Of a stretch of DNA of 43,414 nt, positions 16,246-24,500 are shown piece after piece. The notes beneath the pieces are model-generated. The model worked only from the letters and a program-made list of their open reading frames with translations, was not told where the DNA came from and did no database searches. Positions within the stretch are counted from its first letter, which is position 1. The number at the start of each line of letters is the position of its first letter. The stretch is from Hominimerdicola alba 8 (lineage in GTDB: Bacteria; Bacillota; Clostridia; Oscillospirales; Ruminococcaceae). The stretch lies in assembly GCF_000178155.2 (NCBI RefSeq), contig NZ_ADKM02000118.1:1-43414 (forward strand). The letters are read 5' to 3'. The translations under genes were made by a program, and so were the position numbers.

Positions 16246-17723
16246 GGATTGTACTGCGCAAAACTTGCCAGATCCGAGAAGATGATGCCGTCATTGCTGT
16301 TCGCAGCATGAACTATCCTTCCGTTGCCGTTGTAGATAGCAACATGATAGATATCATACCCCGACCCGAAAAATACCAGATCGCCCTCCTGCAATTCATC
16401 ATAGCTTACAGCAGTGCCGTAACCTGCCTGTGAAGATGCCAGATGCGGCAAATTTATGCCTATCTGCGCATAACTCAGCATTACCAGACCTGAACAGTCG
16501 GTAGCCCTGAAACTTGAACCTGCCCATACGTAAGCACCGCCCACGTTGCTCCTTGCATAATCCATGACAATGTCTATCTTAGCCTGCCGCGAATCATCAA
16601 CAGGTGTAGGCTCAGGCTCAGGTTCAACATAAGGTTCTGTCATGCTGACAGGCGGCTCTGTTTCGGTAACAGGCGGCTCAGTCACTATAGGTGCCTCAGT
16701 TTCCGTGACCCTCTCAGTGGTCGTTTCGGTAACAGGTTCAGTGACCTGTTCGGTGGTCGTAGCAGTCTTTCTTGTTTCCGCAGGCTTTTCAGTTGTGGTG
16801 GTCGTCTTCTTGCCCGACTCAGTCTTTGCAGGAACCTCCGAAACTGCTGTGGTGGTCTTAGCCCTCTCAGTGACGTTCTTCTTCTCTTCCGAACCGCTTT
16901 CGGGCGCTTTCCCGTCTTCCGCTGTTGTCCGTGAAGTAGTAGTGGTCTTCTGCTGTTCCTCCAGCTGTGAAGCCCTCAGTTCCAGCGCCGCCTTGTCCAG
17001 CGCCAGCGTATCCAGCTTGCCGTCAGCGTCCTCGATTATTTTGGCGAGTTCCTGCTTCTCAGCATTAAGTTCGTCCCTCATTGCCGAATACTGCGAAGTC
17101 TGCTCTTTCAGCTTTGCCGCACTTTCCTCTATCTCCGCCTGAACAGCTTCGATGGCACGTTTTTTCTCCATCAACTCGTCCAGAGCATCATTATCATGTT
17201 CAGCCACACGCTTGACCAGTTCAAGACGCATCAGCACATCATAAAAATCTGCCGAATTTATCAGCACATTCTCATAAGAAGTTGTGCCGCCAGCCAGATA
17301 CATAGACTTAAGTCTGCCCATGAACTCATCGCGCAGCTGCTCTATCTCCTCATTCTTGACTTCAAGTTCAGCCCTCGCCTCACGCAGACGGCTGTCCAGC
17401 TCGACCATCGCGTCCTCATTTTTCATCAGCTGGTCTTCAACGTTGTCTATCTTAGCCTTTACTGCCGTATATTTAGCTTTCTGTGCTTCAATATCGTCTT
17501 TCTGCTTGTCTATCTCAGCCTGAGCCTCTTCTATCTTCTTGTCGAGCGCTTTCTGCTGTGCCTTAAGGCTTTCCAGTTCGCTCTCATATGTATCGGGCTG
17601 ACGGTCAGCCGCACCGCTGAACGCTGCATCTGCGCCGCCCATGCCGCCCAGTATGCCTACGGTCAGCGCCAGTGTCAGGCACAGAGCCGCAGCCCTCTTG
17701 ACGGTCGATTTTCCATGTATCAT
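16218..17723 (-). CDS. Secreted coiled-coil NlpC/P60 peptidoglycan hydrolase (CwlO/PcsB type)
   Basis: A 501-residue exported protein. A signal peptide (about 1-36) is followed by a long coiled coil (about 45-270: ESELESLKAQQKALDKKIEE onward) and a Thr/Glu/Pro-rich linker (about 270-378). The C-terminal NlpC/P60 domain has Cys410 in ATDCSGLVMLSY, His460 in YHVAIY and His472 in IVHAANS. Such proteins cut D-Glu-gamma-diamino acid bonds in peptidoglycan stems during growth and division; the coiled coil is where CwlO/PcsB proteins contact FtsEX. The ATG at 17723 follows GGAAAGGAAG. A consensus promoter and WalR-like boxes lie upstream. Its last codons and terminator are the template of the neighbouring 152-bp repeats. 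Confidence 0.92.
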   Translation of the reverse strand: MIHGKSTVKRAAALCLTLALTVGILGGMGGADAAFSGAADRQPDTYESELESLKAQQKALDKKIEEAQAEIDKQKDDIEAQKAKYTAVKAKIDNVEDQLMKNEDAMVELDSRLREARAELEVKNEEIEQLRDEFMGRLKSMYLAGGTTSYENVLINSADFYDVLMRLELVKRVAEHDNDALDELMEKKRAIEAVQAEIEESAAKLKEQTSQYSAMRDELNAEKQELAKIIEDADGKLDTLALDKAALELRASQLEEQQKTTTTSRTTAEDGKAPESGSEEKKNVTERAKTTTAVSEVPAKTESGKKTTTTTEKPAETRKTATTTEQVTEPVTETTTERVTETEAPIVTEPPVTETEPPVSMTEPYVEPEPEPTPVDDSRQAKIDIVMDYARSNVGGAYVWAGSSFRATDCSGLVMLSYAQIGINLPHLASSQAGYGTAVSYDELQEGDLVFFGSGYDIYHVAIYNGNGRIVHAANSNDGIIFSDLASFAQYNPIYCMRRII

Positions 17724-17819
17724 TTTCGGAACTTCCTTTCCGCAGGCGTTAACGACATGCTCCAAGCCGCCTGCCTATTATCTGTATCCTAGATGTCATC
17801 GTTTATTGCAAAAGGGCAC

Positions 17820-17836
17820 TGTAACCTTGCTGTAAC
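17820..17836 (+). promoter_or_regulatory. WalR-like box downstream of the NlpC/P60 promoter
   Basis: TGTAAC-CTTGC-TGTAAC fits the WalR (YycF) consensus TGTWAH-N5-TGTWAH exactly. It lies in the transcribed leader of the hydrolase gene, just past the presumed start site. WalRK controls cwlO-type hydrolases in Bacillus and Staphylococcus. Confidence 0.55.
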
Positions 17837-17847
17837 CCTTTTAACTA

Positions 17848-17876
17848 ATTATACCGAAAATGCCGCCGTTTGTCAA
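17848..17876 (-). promoter_or_regulatory. Sigma-A promoter of the NlpC/P60 gene
   Basis: On the minus strand: -35 TTGACA (17876-17871), 17-bp spacer, -10 TATAAT (17853-17848). Both boxes match consensus. Confidence 0.85.
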
Positions 17877-17937
17877 GTTAATATTTTCTGAACACCCTGT
17901 TTTCCCCGATTTTTCGCGGTTACAAAACGCCGAAATA

Positions 17938-17954
17938 ATTACATTTCACTTACA
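17938..17954 (-). promoter_or_regulatory. Second WalR-like box upstream of the NlpC/P60 promoter
   Basis: On the minus strand: TGTAAG-TGAAA-TGTAAT, one base off the WalR consensus in the first half-site, about 60 bp upstream of the -35. No gene is seen between the promoter and the next gene at 18041. Confidence 0.4.
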
Positions 17955-18040
17955 TTGTGATAACTGCATGAAATTTTGCGGAAGTGCCTTTTCGTCCGTT
18001 TACAACTGCTTTCGGCAGACTTTTCCCCGCGTCCATCAGT

Positions 18041-18802
18041 TCACGGTTTCTTCCCTATCACCGATATGATCTCACTGTCACCCGCCTGCGGGAACAAACT
18101 GCGCACCCGCTCAAATATCCTCTCCCACGAAGTTTCGGGGCTTTCACCGTAAGCCGAAGTCACATGCTCATATCCCCATATCGCTTCGGGCGGAGTCAGT
18201 ACCGACACCGCCATGCCGTACTCGCCGCCTTTCTTGTTTCTGCGTCTGCGAAACTCTGCCGTGACAAGATAAGTCTGCATCATCAGCCCCGCAGTTATGC
18301 CGGGAAAATTCTTCTCGCCGCCCTTGCCGAAGCCGCACAGCTTTTTCAGCTCGGTGGAAAGTATATCCTTGTTATCAAAGACAGCTTCGCCGTCCTCATC
18401 GCGGTCAACCAGCCTGTCCATTATCAGCTTTTCACGGTGATTTGCCAGACCATCTTCATACCGCGCATCAAAGTCGTAGCCGCCGCGCCTGTAATTGGCA
18501 AAATACGGAAGCCATTCCGCACTGATGAATCCCGCTCTTCCCCCGAAAAATTTGCCGTAAGCCACTTCATGTTCCCCCGCGATCATCTCACGCCATTTCC
18601 ACGGGTCATGTTCACGACTGCCCGACCACCAGTATTTCGGAGAAACATGCTCCTCAGCCGAAAAGCCCTCCACTTCCCCCGAAAACAGCGGCAGAAAACC
18701 GATCTCCTTTATCAATGCGGTCAGTTCACCACAGGAGCATATCCTCTTCGGGTCGTCCCATCTCAACCCGCGCATTATCCATTCGCCGTTGATAGTTTCC
18801 AT
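18041..18802 (-). CDS. Hypothetical protein, possibly AlkZ-related
   Basis: A 253-residue soluble protein. I do not recognise it with certainty. It is tryptophan- and arginine-rich with stretches such as PKYWWSGSREHDPWKWREMI, EVAYGKFFGGRAGFISAEWL and PPEAIWGYEH. The order of a W-W-K/R-rich segment, YGK-x5-GRxxFIS and a later charged helix resembles proteins annotated as AlkZ-related (distant to winged-helix DNA glycosylases), but this is from memory and weak. It starts behind AAAGGTGATGTGAGG and stands alone between the hydrolase promoter and element D. No signal peptide or membrane segment. Confidence 0.6.
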   Translation of the reverse strand: METINGEWIMRGLRWDDPKRICSCGELTALIKEIGFLPLFSGEVEGFSAEEHVSPKYWWSGSREHDPWKWREMIAGEHEVAYGKFFGGRAGFISAEWLPYFANYRRGGYDFDARYEDGLANHREKLIMDRLVDRDEDGEAVFDNKDILSTELKKLCGFGKGGEKNFPGITAGLMMQTYLVTAEFRRRRNKKGGEYGMAVSVLTPPEAIWGYEHVTSAYGESPETSWERIFERVRSLFPQAGDSEIISVIGKKP

Positions 18803-18873
18803 ACCTCACATCACCTTTCTTTCTGCCTATTATACCACACGCCGCCCCCGCTTTCATCACTTTTTTCTTAATA

Positions 18874-18971
18874 TCCCAATTTGGTTGTGTATTGTTCCCC
18901 CGCCGAAGGCGGGGGAACAATACACAAGAACAGCCATTTTGTATCATCAGCAATACACATCAAAATTGGGA
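18874..18971. mobile_element. 98-bp inverted-repeat element D with internal hairpin C
   Basis: Ends TCCCAATTTGG and CAAAATTGGGA; the inverted similarity extends about 21 bp into GTGTATTG / CAATACAC. TTCTTAAT directly flanks both ends, a possible 8-bp target duplication. Inside, at 18885-18927, is a perfect 20-bp-arm, 3-nt-loop hairpin with the core CCCCCGCC-gaa-GGCGGGGG also found in A2 and A4. No coding capacity. It lies upstream of the 253-aa gene. Confidence 0.65.
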
Positions 18972-19302
18972 ATTCTTAATTCTCCCCGCTTTACTTTTGA
19001 GATGTTATGTGTTATAATCTACTATGGTCATTACGCTTGTACACTGTACTAAACAGCCTTTCAGCGTAAATCAACAATGGTCGAGACTGTCTTTCTCCCC
19101 CAAAAACGCCTGTATATCAAAGAAAAAACGTGTTTACACCATCTTTCGCCCGCAGTATAAAAGCCGCTCGATGTAATCTGTTAACTTTACAGCCGCAATT
19201 CATGAACCCACTTCCATTTCATGTGCAGAAAGAACAAAAATGCAGACATCGGCTTGTGCATAAAAATGATTTTTGGAATTTGCCGATGTGCTATAATTTT
19301 AT

Positions 19303-19410
19303 GACTATCCCTTTAGCACAACGGCTGAAAATACGGTAAAAAAGATATACGCCAACCAATTTAGTTTTCGTAAAACCGCTGTTTTTACGGTGTGTCAGCG
19401 GATAACCACG
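19303..19410 (-). mobile_element. Family A small mobile repeat (copy A5), within the tandem array
   Basis: Inverted orientation: begins GACTATCCCTTTAGCACA and ends TGTGTCAGCGGATAACCACG. 108 bp, no hairpin C. Flanking AT-rich sequence TAATTT is shared on both sides but a clean duplication is no longer visible. Confidence 0.8.
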
Positions 19411-19632
19411 TAATTTATTACGTTCTCCCCCAAAAACGCCTGTATATCAAAGAAAAAAACGTGTTGACACCATCTTTCGCCCGCAGTTTAAAAGCCGCTC
19501 GATGTGATCTGTTAACTTTACAGTCGCAATTCATGATCCCACTTCCACTTCATGTGCAGAAAGAACAAAAATGCAGACATCGGCTTGTGCATAAAAATGA
19601 TTTTGTGATCTGCCGATGTGTTATAATTTTAT

Positions 19633-19742
19633 GACCATCCCTTTAGCACAACGGCTGAAAATACGGTAAAAAAAGATATACGCCAACCAATTTAGTTTTC
19701 GTAAAACCGCTGTTTTTATGTTGTGTCAGCCGTATAACCACG
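19633..19742 (-). mobile_element. Family A small mobile repeat (copy A6), within the tandem array
   Basis: Second-unit counterpart of A5: begins GACCATCCCTTTAGCACA and ends TGTGTCAGCCGTATAACCACG. Nearly identical to A5, consistent with duplication of the whole 331-bp unit. Confidence 0.8.
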
Positions 19743-19960
19743 TAATTTATTACGTTCTCCCCCAAAAACGCCTGTATATCAAAGAAAAAACGTGTTTACA
19801 CCATCTTTCACCCGCAGTATAAAAGCCGCTCGATGTGATCTGTCAGCTTTACAGCCGCAATTCATGATCCCACTTCCATTTCATGTGCAGAAAGAACAAA
19901 AATGCAAACATCGGCTTGTGCAGCAATATGATTTTTGATTTATTTAAGACATATTTTATT

Positions 19961-19988
19961 AAAAGTTGTACAAAAACGTACAACTTTT
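19961..19988. terminator. Symmetrical hairpin, possible bidirectional terminator
   Basis: Perfect 11-bp stem AAAAGTTGTAC / GTACAACTTTT around a 6-nt loop; T-rich sequence follows on both strands (GACTGTTTTT on plus, AATAAAATA on minus). It sits just after the tandem array. Confidence 0.55.
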
Positions 19989-20017
19989 GACTGTTTTTCG
20001 CTGTTAGCAGGAGAGTA

Positions 20018-20193
20018 TGAACGCTGTTCGCCGCCCCTATCGGAACTACGGTACGACTATCGGCAGGAACACTCCTGTATTCCCCGCAGCAGCTTGAAAA
20101 CGCACCCGACATGTTAGACGAAGAACTCTCGCACCCCACCGCCTCTGCCCACGCCACAGCGCATAAGAGGGGCAGACGCCGAAACGCGGTGTA
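20018..20193 (+). pseudogene. Possible remnant of a protein gene
   Basis: A plus-strand frame without a start reads TLFAAPIGTTVRLSAGTL, then SPQQLENAPDMLDEELSHP and TASAHATAHKRGRRRNAV before a stop. Its composition and GC content differ from the AT-rich surroundings and it looks like a real C-terminus, but an in-frame TGA lies directly upstream. A small hairpin with a T run (AACACT / AGTGTT near 20280) follows. I cannot name the source gene. The long minus-strand frame over the same bases looks like its shadow. Confidence 0.25.
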
Positions 20194-20390
20194 ATGACGA
20201 AGTTTAAAAGCGCAAGACCCTGTACGGGCACTTCCCGACCGTTCCGACATCTGACATGAACGGCGCTTCATATCACAATAACACTCAAAAGTGTTTTTTA
20301 CCACGCCTGCGCAGGCGGAAGAAATCATCACAGCGCATTTAAATATTCTTATCCCATAACAAAATTTAGTTTACTCACGGAGGTCAATAT

Positions 20391-21068
20391 ATGAAGATGA
20401 TTGCAAAGATACATACCGATCTTCCCACAAAATTCGGTCTGCCGCGCCAAAGCGGTCTGGTGGAAGAACTGGAAGGGCTGATAGTCTTTGAGCCTGCCTA
20501 CCGCGACCCCGAAGCACTGCGCGGCATCGAGGGCTTTTCTCACCTCTGGCTGATATGGGAATTTTCAGAGGCAAAGCGCACCACATGGTCACCCACAGTC
20601 CGTCCCCCAAGACTGGGCGGCAATAAGCGCATGGGCGTTTTTGCCACGCGGTCGCCGTTCCGCCCCAATCCCATCGGGCTTTCCTGCGTTAAACTTCTGG
20701 GCGTTGAAAAGACCCCCGATAACGGCACTGTTCTGCGTGTCGGCGGTGCCGATCTGATGGACGGCACTCCGATCTTTGATATAAAACCTTACCTCCCGCT
20801 GGCTGACTGCAAGCCCGATGCAACAGGCGGCTTTGCGGCTGAAAAAGCAGGCTACTCCCTTAAAGTTGACTTTCCTGCCGAACTGCTGGCAAAAGTCCCG
20901 ACTGATAAGCACGCCGCCCTCAAAGCACTGCTTGCACAGGACCCCCGCCCCGCTTATCAGCACGACCCGTCCCGCATATATGGTTTCGGTTTTGCGGGGC
21001 TGGAAGTCCGTTTCCGCGTTGAGGACAACACCCTGCATGTCACCGAAATAGAATATCAAATGATCTGA
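20391..21068 (+). CDS. trmO: tRNA (N6-threonylcarbamoyladenosine-37-N6)-methyltransferase
   Basis: A 225-residue TrmO (YaeB/TsaA family), which uses S-adenosylmethionine to methylate t6A37 in certain tRNAs. The family core is clear: IAKIHTDLPTKFGLPRQSGL, IEGFSHLWLIWEF, PRLGGNKRMGVFATRSPFRP with NPIGLSCVKLL, and GADLMDGTPIFDIKPYLP. The C-terminal domain carries DPRPAYQHDPSRIYGFGFAG, the second family signature. The ATG at 20391 follows CGGAGG. The length is typical. A small broken gene follows 23 bases downstream, probably in the same transcript. Confidence 0.93.
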   Translation: MKMIAKIHTDLPTKFGLPRQSGLVEELEGLIVFEPAYRDPEALRGIEGFSHLWLIWEFSEAKRTTWSPTVRPPRLGGNKRMGVFATRSPFRPNPIGLSCVKLLGVEKTPDNGTVLRVGGADLMDGTPIFDIKPYLPLADCKPDATGGFAAEKAGYSLKVDFPAELLAKVPTDKHAALKALLAQDPRPAYQHDPSRIYGFGFAGLEVRFRVEDNTLHVTEIEYQMI

Positions 21069-21091
21069 ACGCAGTACACGGAGGAAAAAGA

Positions 21092-21415
21092 ATGATAAAA
21101 TTACACTTTTTCGCCTGCGTATGCAGTATATTGAATATCAAAACGTGATTATCCCGCTGACACACCACAAAAACGGCGGTTTTACAGAACTTAAGGTGGT
21201 TGGCGTATGGTGCTCAATTATCCTTTTGTTTACAGCATTTTCAGCTGGTATGCTAAAGGGATAGTCATATATCGAAAAAGAACTCGGCATCGAGGCAGAT
21301 GCAGATGACTTTCTAATAAAAAATATCCCTGAACTCAGTCTTGAAGCTGACGACAGCCTGTGTGACTCGGAAGATAATGCACTACACTGTCGATATAACT
21401 TCCGACCTGATTTAA
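21092..21415 (+). pseudogene. Small gene interrupted by family A repeat A7 and a frameshift
   Basis: An ATG behind ACGGAGG opens a frame (MIKLHFFACVCSILNIK) that runs into repeat A7 at 21144 and stops there. Beyond A7 the coding-like stretch KELGIEADADDFLIKNIPEL and SLEADDSLCDSEDN continues. Removing A7 (21144-21266) plus one 11-bp flank joins the two parts in the same frame. A further one-base shift near 21381 is needed to reach HYTVDITSDLI and a TAA at 21413, 18 bases before the next terminator stem. The ancestor would be an acidic protein of roughly 65 residues, cotranscribed with trmO. Family unknown. Confidence 0.6.
21144..21266 (+). mobile_element. Family A small mobile repeat (copy A7), 123 bp, inside a small gene
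   Basis: Ends CGTGATTATCCCGCTGACAC and GGTATGCTAAAGGGATAGTC; the same length as A3 and without hairpin C. The 11-bp flanks GAATATCAAAA and ATATATCGAAA share 8 of 11 bases. See the interrupted gene at 21092-21415. Confidence 0.87.
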
Positions 21416-21432
21416 TATCAATAAAATACAAT

Positions 21433-21462
21433 GCCCCTGAGTGTATCAAAGCACTCAGGGGC
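21433..21462 (-). terminator. Terminator of the dockerin protein gene
   Basis: Perfect 11-bp stem GCCCCTGAGTG / CACTCAGGGGC with an 8-nt loop. On the minus strand it is preceded by GATATAAAAGTTTT and followed by ATTGTATTTTATT. The stem and the preceding bases match the terminator of the NlpC/P60 gene and the 152-bp units. It can also close the plus-strand remnant. Confidence 0.78.
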
Positions 21463-21538
21463 AAAACTTTTATATCGTTATCTTTCAAAGCACTTCGGGC
21501 TTTTTCGGTATCAGAACTTATCTGTCCGTATATTTACA

Positions 21539-24500
21539 TCATTTCAGCTTTTTTACGCCCTTTACATGCGCCGCTATCTTTGAGATATCGGTAACGTTAA
21601 CAACGCCATCTCCGTTGACATCTGCCAACTTCTGCATTTCTTCAGACAGTTTCTTGACACCCTTTACATGTGCCGCAACCTTTGAGATATCGGTAACGTT
21701 AACAACGCCATCTCCGTTGACATCACCTTTGACCATATCCTTCGGCTGGTCAGGTGTATCTCCCTCCGAAGAATCATCGGTATCGGAAGGATCATCGGGC
21801 TTTGATGAAGTATCATCAGGCTTAGACGAAGAATCATCAGGCTTTGATGAAGAATCATCGGGCTTAGACGAAGTATCATCAGGCTTAGACGAAGTATCAT
21901 CGGGCTTTGATGAGTCATCAGCCTTTATTGTGAACTCTTTGGTCAGCGTGCCGCTATACCTGCCGATACCCTCAACGGTCACCTTAGCAGTTCCCGGTTC
22001 AATGTTGCCTGTGTAGGTCACCTTGTAATCTGTGCCCTCAACAAGTTTTGTGTCGCCGTCCATGACAGTGACCGCAGGCTTTATCTCTCTGCCTGTGTAC
22101 TCAGCATCGTCTGCATCAAGTGTCAGCACACAGCCGTCCATAGTGCGCTCGGTTATGTCGAACTCTGCTGTCATACTGCCTGTATAGTTTTTGATACCCT
22201 CTATCTCAATGGTCGCAGTACCTCTCTGAACATTGTTCTTGTAGTTAACATTGAAGTCCTTGCCCTCTGTCAGACCCTTTATGGTAACAGTCGGGGTCTT
22301 GGCAGTGCCGTCATACTCAAAGCTGTTCTGCGAAAGTTCAACAGTGTGCTTGGTGATATCGGCAGGCTGTATCTCAAAAGTCTTTGATACCTTTCCGCCG
22401 AAGTTGTTCTCGCCAACTATCTCAATGATAGCTGTGCCTGCATCAACGTTCCTGTAGTAGTTTACAGTGTAGTCACTGCTCTTTACGCCTGCTACAGTCA
22501 CCTTAGGTTCAAAAGCTGTACCGTCATACACATACCTGCCGCTGTCAACGGTTATCTTTGCACTTGAGATCTCAGCCTTGTTTATCTTGAAAGTCTTGAT
22601 TATCTGACCCTCATAGCCGCCTATACCGTCAATGATGACCTCAGCTGTACCGCAGTTCAGGTTGTTGTTGAATGTCAGGGTGTAGTCCTTATCCTGTGTC
22701 AGGTAACCGCCCGCGCTCCTTACCTTTACGGTAGGTGTCTTCTCGGTGCCGTCATATACCACCTGCGAATACTGTACGCTTGCGCTGAATTTCGAGATAT
22801 CTGTCTTCGAGATATCGAACTTTATCTCGCGCGAGCCCTCATAGCCGCCCAAACCTTCGATGGTCACTATGCCCTTGCCCGCGTTGATGTTGTCAGTCAC
22901 GGTCATTCTGTAGTCAGTACCCTCTGTCAGGCGTTTGCCGTTGTTGGTCACTGCCACAGCAGGTTCCTTAGCGTTACCGTCATAGTTGAAGCTGTCAGGA
23001 TTGAGAGTTACCTCCAGTGCGCTGACAGGTGTCTTTTCTATCTCGAAATCAACAGTCTTGGTATTGCCATAGCTGTTCTTGCCCGCGATGACAACACTTG
23101 CAACACCTGCATTTACGTTATTCTCGAACTTTACAGTGTAGTCGGTGTTCTCTCTCAGCAGTACGCCGTTATTGTACACCTTTACCTCAGGTTCTTTATC
23201 TGTGCCGTCATAGCTGAAACTCTCAGGCGAAAGCACGACATCACAGTTGTTTATGTCAGCCCTGTTGATCTTGAAGACAGTTTCGACAGTTTCAGGGTAG
23301 TTTTCAGAACCGACAACTGTTACCTTGCCGTTGCCGACCTTTACATTGTCCTTTACTGTCACTGTGTAGTCCTTGCCCTCAGTAAGAACAGTGCTGCCGC
23401 TGCTGACTATTACATCAGGTATCTTAGCCTCGCCGTCATAGTAAAATTCTTCCGGGTCAAGTTCGACCTTCAGCTGTTCAAATACGCTCAGTGTTACGGT
23501 GTCGCTGACAGTTCCCCTGCCGTTGGTCACTGTGATATTGACATTTCCTGCCTTCTTGACTGTCACCTTGCCAAGTTCGTCAACTTCTGCCACATCAGTG
23601 TTGTCAGATGACCAGTTCAGCTTATCGTCAGCCGCATTGCCCTGTGCATTGGTCTGTGATATTTTCAGCTGATAGGTATTATCACCTGTGGAAACTCTTC
23701 TAACATCGAAATCTCTGCCGTTCTTGTCAAGAATATTCAGTTCAGCCGCCGCATCAACGAATATCACTGCACTGCTGTTGGCATTAGCATAGTTCTTTGC
23801 AGTGCAGGGTGAAGCACCGTACAGCAGTACTTTTTTGGTTGCGGTCTTTGTCGCAGTGAAAGCGGAAGAACCTATCTTCACATTATAGTTCTTGCCGAAG
23901 TCAACAAATTCCAGCAGTCTGCAATTATAGAGCGCCTTATCCTTTATCTCAGCGAGATCCTTGTTCAGTTCAACGCCTTTCAGATAATAAGCCGACATCA
24001 TCGCGTTGGTGTTGATGGTCTTTACATCATCCGGTATGGTGAATATCTCGTCCTGCTTCATCAGCGGGTAAACGTACAGCACACTGCCGTCCTTGTTGTA
24101 AAGCACACCGTCCTTTGAAGAGTAATTCGAGTTCGCATCAGCAACTTCGATGTACTCTATGGGCGTATAGCCGTTATTTACTATGTCTTCTTCCTTAACG
24201 GTTAAGTTGAACATGTTCAGCTGTATCACGCTTGCAGTCGATGGGAAGCTGATACGCTGCATGCAGTAGTTGTTAGTGAATGCTCCGCTGCCGATGGTAA
24301 CTACCTTTTCGGGTATCACATAAACGCCCTCAGGGTCGCTGACAGTACCGAAAGTATGCAGCCTGTAGCAGTTGTTGAAAGCATTTGCATCTATGACAGT
24401 AATGGTGTCATCGGGTATAAGCACAGTTTCCAGACCGGTGCAGCCGCTGAACAGATTTTGTGCGATGCTGGGCATGTTAGAACCCGAAAGGTCAGCCCTT

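Larger units (their letters stand above)
19093..19937. repeat. Tandem array of ~331-bp units (two full, one partial)
   Basis: Units begin at 19093, 19423 and 19755 with TTCTCCCCCAAAAACGCCTG (periods 330 and 332). The third unit breaks off near 19937 at GGCTTGTGCAGCAATATGA. Each full unit ends in an inverted family A repeat, so element and flank were amplified together. The units keep an extended -10 like sequence (TGCTATAAT at 19289-19297). A short frame runs through each unit, but its conservation only reflects the repeat identity. No convincing gene inside. Confidence 0.9.

Noticed and set aside
17984-18871. 295-codon plus-strand frame
   Set aside because: Antisense to the 253-aa gene, which has the better ribosome binding site and protein-like composition.
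19130-19634. Two similar plus-strand frames (69 and 80 codons) in the tandem array
   Set aside because: They are conserved only because the DNA is duplicated, they end at different points, and no ribosome binding site precedes them.
19849-20331. 160-codon minus-strand frame
   Set aside because: It runs through the repeat array and antisense to a coding-like plus-strand fragment, has an odd Ser/Cys-rich composition, and lacks a ribosome binding site.
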